DNA from: Altererythrobacter sp. BO-6
Lineage (GTDB): Bacteria > Pseudomonadota > Alphaproteobacteria > Sphingomonadales > Sphingomonadaceae
DNA length: 64,000 bases
Direction: 5' to 3'
NCBI RefSeq assembly: GCF_011047315.1
Contig: NZ_CP049259.1
Span: 2,337,001-2,401,000, forward strand
Below are positions 62,321-64,000 of the stretch, in pieces; the first letter of the stretch is position 1, and the number at the start of each line of letters is the position of its first letter. Both the position numbers and the translations under genes were made by a program. The notes below the pieces were generated by a model, which saw nothing but the letters and a program-made list of their open reading frames with translations, did no database searches and was not told where the DNA came from.

Positions 62321-62769
62321 GCTGGCCTCCTCATCATCAACGCGCTCCGTAAGGTGCGGCACACCGTCTCGTCCCGCTGGTTAAGCCCAAGGTGTTCGAA
62401 AGTGACGATTCCCTGCGTGGGGCGACTGGCGCTTTCACGCAGTTCCTTCACCACCGTGCGCGCGCGGATCGTATCGCCCGCGAAAACCGGCTTTGGAAAG
62501 GTCGTCTCACTCATGCCGAGATTGGCCACGGTGGTGCCAAGAGTGGTGTCCTGCACGCTCAGCCCGATTACCAGGCCCAGCGTAAAGATCGAGTTGACCA
62601 GCGGCCTGCCAAACTCCGTTTCTGCGGCATAGGCATGGTCGATATGGATCTGCGCGGGATTATAGGTGAGTGCGGAAAACCACATATTGTCGCTTTCCAG
62701 GATACTGCGCCGGATCTCGTGATCGAACACCTGCCCGATCGAGAATTCCTCAAACCACAAGCCTGCCAT
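62317..62769 (-). CDS. MaoC-like hydratase, short
   Basis: 150 residues, a single hot-dog fold, similar in layout to mesaconyl-CoA hydratase-type and enoyl-CoA hydratases: SALTYNPAQIHIDHAYAAET (the catalytic Asp/His region), then FTLGLVIGLSVQDTT and FAGDTIRARTVV. Followed by the CoA-lyase gene with a four-base overlap, which supports paired function. 14 bases after the thiolase gene. Confidence 0.85.
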   Translation of the reverse strand: MAGLWFEEFSIGQVFDHEIRRSILESDNMWFSALTYNPAQIHIDHAYAAETEFGRPLVNSIFTLGLVIGLSVQDTTLGTTVANLGMSETTFPKPVFAGDTIRARTVVKELRESASRPTQGIVTFEHLGLNQRDETVCRTLRSALMMRRPA

Positions 62770-62783
62770 CTTTCCCTCCCCGT

Positions 62784-63983
62784 TCAGTCAATGCGGCCGA
62801 AGATCGCCACTGCAGCGACGCTGTTGAACGGTGCGCCACCAAGATTATGAGTCAATGCATGGCGGATATTCGGGCGCTGGCGCTCCCCGCCGCGTTCGAG
62901 CAATTGGTTGTAGGCCTCGTAGGCCATGCGCAGGCCCGATGCGCCGACCGGGTGCCCGAAGCATTTCAGGCCGCCATCGAGCTGGCAGGGAATTGCCCCT
63001 TCAGCATCGTAACGGCCATCGAGGATATCTGCCGGTGCACGGCCAGGATCCGAAAGGCCAAGATCCTCCATGATAACCAGTTCGGTAATCGAAAAGCAGT
63101 CATGAACCTCGGTCATGTCGATCTCTCGCTTGGGATCGCCGATCCCGGCCTCGGCATAGGCACGGCGGGCAGCGGCCTGCGTGGTCGGCACTGAAGCACC
63201 GTCCCATGCGCCGTACTGCATTTCCGCCCCGTCGCTGGCCGCAAGCTGGATCGCCTTGATCGTTACCGGGCTGGCAATGCCGAGCGAACGGGCGATCTCC
63301 GGCGTTGTCAGGATCGCGGCCGCAGCTCCGTCCGAAACGCCGCAACAGTCTAACACGCCCAATGGATCTGCAATCAACGGCGCGTTGAGGATGGTGTCCA
63401 GTTCTACCGGCTTTCGCAAATGCGCCTTGGTCGCCTTCGCCCCGTTCTGGTGGCTTTTCCAGGATACGTGCGCCATTGCCCGCTTCAGGTCCTTGGAGTC
63501 GATGCCGTGGCGCGCGCTATAGGCATGGGCAAGCTGCGCGAAGGTGCCGGGCGCGGAGCCATAGGGCATCCACAAGTCATTCTGCACGCCCTTGGTGCGC
63601 AGCGGCAGTCCACCGTAACCTGTGTCCTTGAGCTTTTCGACACCGATTGCCAAGGCGATGTCCACGGCGCCTGAAGCCACCGCATAAGCCGCGCCGCGTA
63701 GCGCCTCAGTGCCGGTAGCGCACATGTTCTCCACCCGGGTGACCGGTATTCGCGCCAGTCGCAGCGCGTGGGCGGCCGGCAATGCGCTGTTGCCGACATT
63801 GATATCGTCCAGCGCATTGCCGACCCAGGCAGCCTCAATCTGCTCGCTGCCCAGCCCGGCATCGGCCAAGGCCTCGGCAAAGGCTTCGACCATCAGGCCG
63901 TCAGCGCCAATATCCCAGCGTTCGCCGAAGCGAGTACAACCCATCCCGACTATGGCGACCTTGTCCCTTATGCCGCTGGCCAT
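62784..63983 (-). CDS. SCP-x type thiolase
   Basis: 399 residues. Catalytic Cys in VENMCATGTEALRGAA and the His in GGLKCFGHPVGASGLRM. The layout is that of SCP-2/SCP-x thiolases, used for branched or sterol side chains, rather than short-chain acetyl-CoA thiolases. It is the first gene of the minus-strand operon visible here; upstream genes may lie beyond the window. Confidence 0.9.
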   Translation of the reverse strand: MASGIRDKVAIVGMGCTRFGERWDIGADGLMVEAFAEALADAGLGSEQIEAAWVGNALDDINVGNSALPAAHALRLARIPVTRVENMCATGTEALRGAAYAVASGAVDIALAIGVEKLKDTGYGGLPLRTKGVQNDLWMPYGSAPGTFAQLAHAYSARHGIDSKDLKRAMAHVSWKSHQNGAKATKAHLRKPVELDTILNAPLIADPLGVLDCCGVSDGAAAAILTTPEIARSLGIASPVTIKAIQLAASDGAEMQYGAWDGASVPTTQAAARRAYAEAGIGDPKREIDMTEVHDCFSITELVIMEDLGLSDPGRAPADILDGRYDAEGAIPCQLDGGLKCFGHPVGASGLRMAYEAYNQLLERGGERQRPNIRHALTHNLGGAPFNSVAAVAIFGRID

Positions 63984-64000
63984 CAGGCGTCTCCCAACTG

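Overview
The window is a high-GC alphaproteobacterial chromosome segment. It carries most of a bacteriochlorophyll a photosynthesis gene cluster in the order bchYZ-pufBALMC // tspO-bchP-pucC-like-bchG // ppsR-ppaA / bchFNBHLM-lhaA-puhABC-orf-acsF-puhE-hemA // cycA. That order, the oxygen-dependent cyclase AcsF, the PpsR/PpaA regulator pair and the lack of LH2 or pufQ in this stretch point to an aerobic anoxygenic phototroph of the Sphingomonadales (Erythrobacteraceae-like). Species cannot be fixed from sequence reading alone.

Layout. 1-6.5 kb (+): end of bchY, bchZ, a 42-codon linker ORF, then light-harvesting 1 (pufBA), reaction centre (pufLM) and tetrahaem cytochrome (pufC). 6.5-13.1 kb (-): a small membrane protein, tspO, bchP, a PucC-like transporter and bchG in one overlapping operon, then ppsR and a frameshifted ppaA/aerR. 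13.2-28.6 kb (+): a tightly overlapping bch-puh-hemA operon running from protoporphyrin chemistry to reaction-centre assembly. bchL has a one-base deletion in a C run near its start. 28.6-29.1 kb (-): membrane-anchored cytochrome c. 29.7-37.4 kb: LysR regulator, valine/branched-acid catabolism (mmsA, CoA-transferase, acyl-CoA dehydrogenase, mmsB) and etfBA.

37.4-64 kb is accessory. It begins with broken genes (TetR regulator, aldo/keto reductase). Next is a minus-strand set of a TonB receptor, a SnoaL-like protein, a protein with the exact motif signature of halohydrin dehalogenases, and a DUF2834-like membrane protein. A second patch of decayed genes follows (PlsB-like acyltransferase, monoacylglycerol-lipase-like hydrolase). 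Then comes a plus-strand operon with three AttH/CrtC-like calycin paralogues, an APH-type kinase, a helical protein and an SMR transporter. The end of the window holds an alcohol dehydrogenase, aldehyde dehydrogenase, crotonase and acyl-CoA ligase, facing a minus-strand operon that encodes a peroxisome-style beta-oxidation set (SCP-x thiolase, acyl-CoA dehydrogenase, MFE-2-type dehydrogenase and hydratase as separate genes) plus a CoA lyase. This looks like uptake and breakdown of a hydrophobic, possibly terpenoid, steroid or halogenated substrate; the substrate itself is not visible.

Regulation. PpsR-type inverted repeats sit over the putative -35 boxes of the bchG and bchF promoters. A separate AAAC-N2-GTTT palindrome family lies between -35 and -10 elements in front of the TonB receptor and calycin operons, suggesting shared repression of the accessory catabolic genes.
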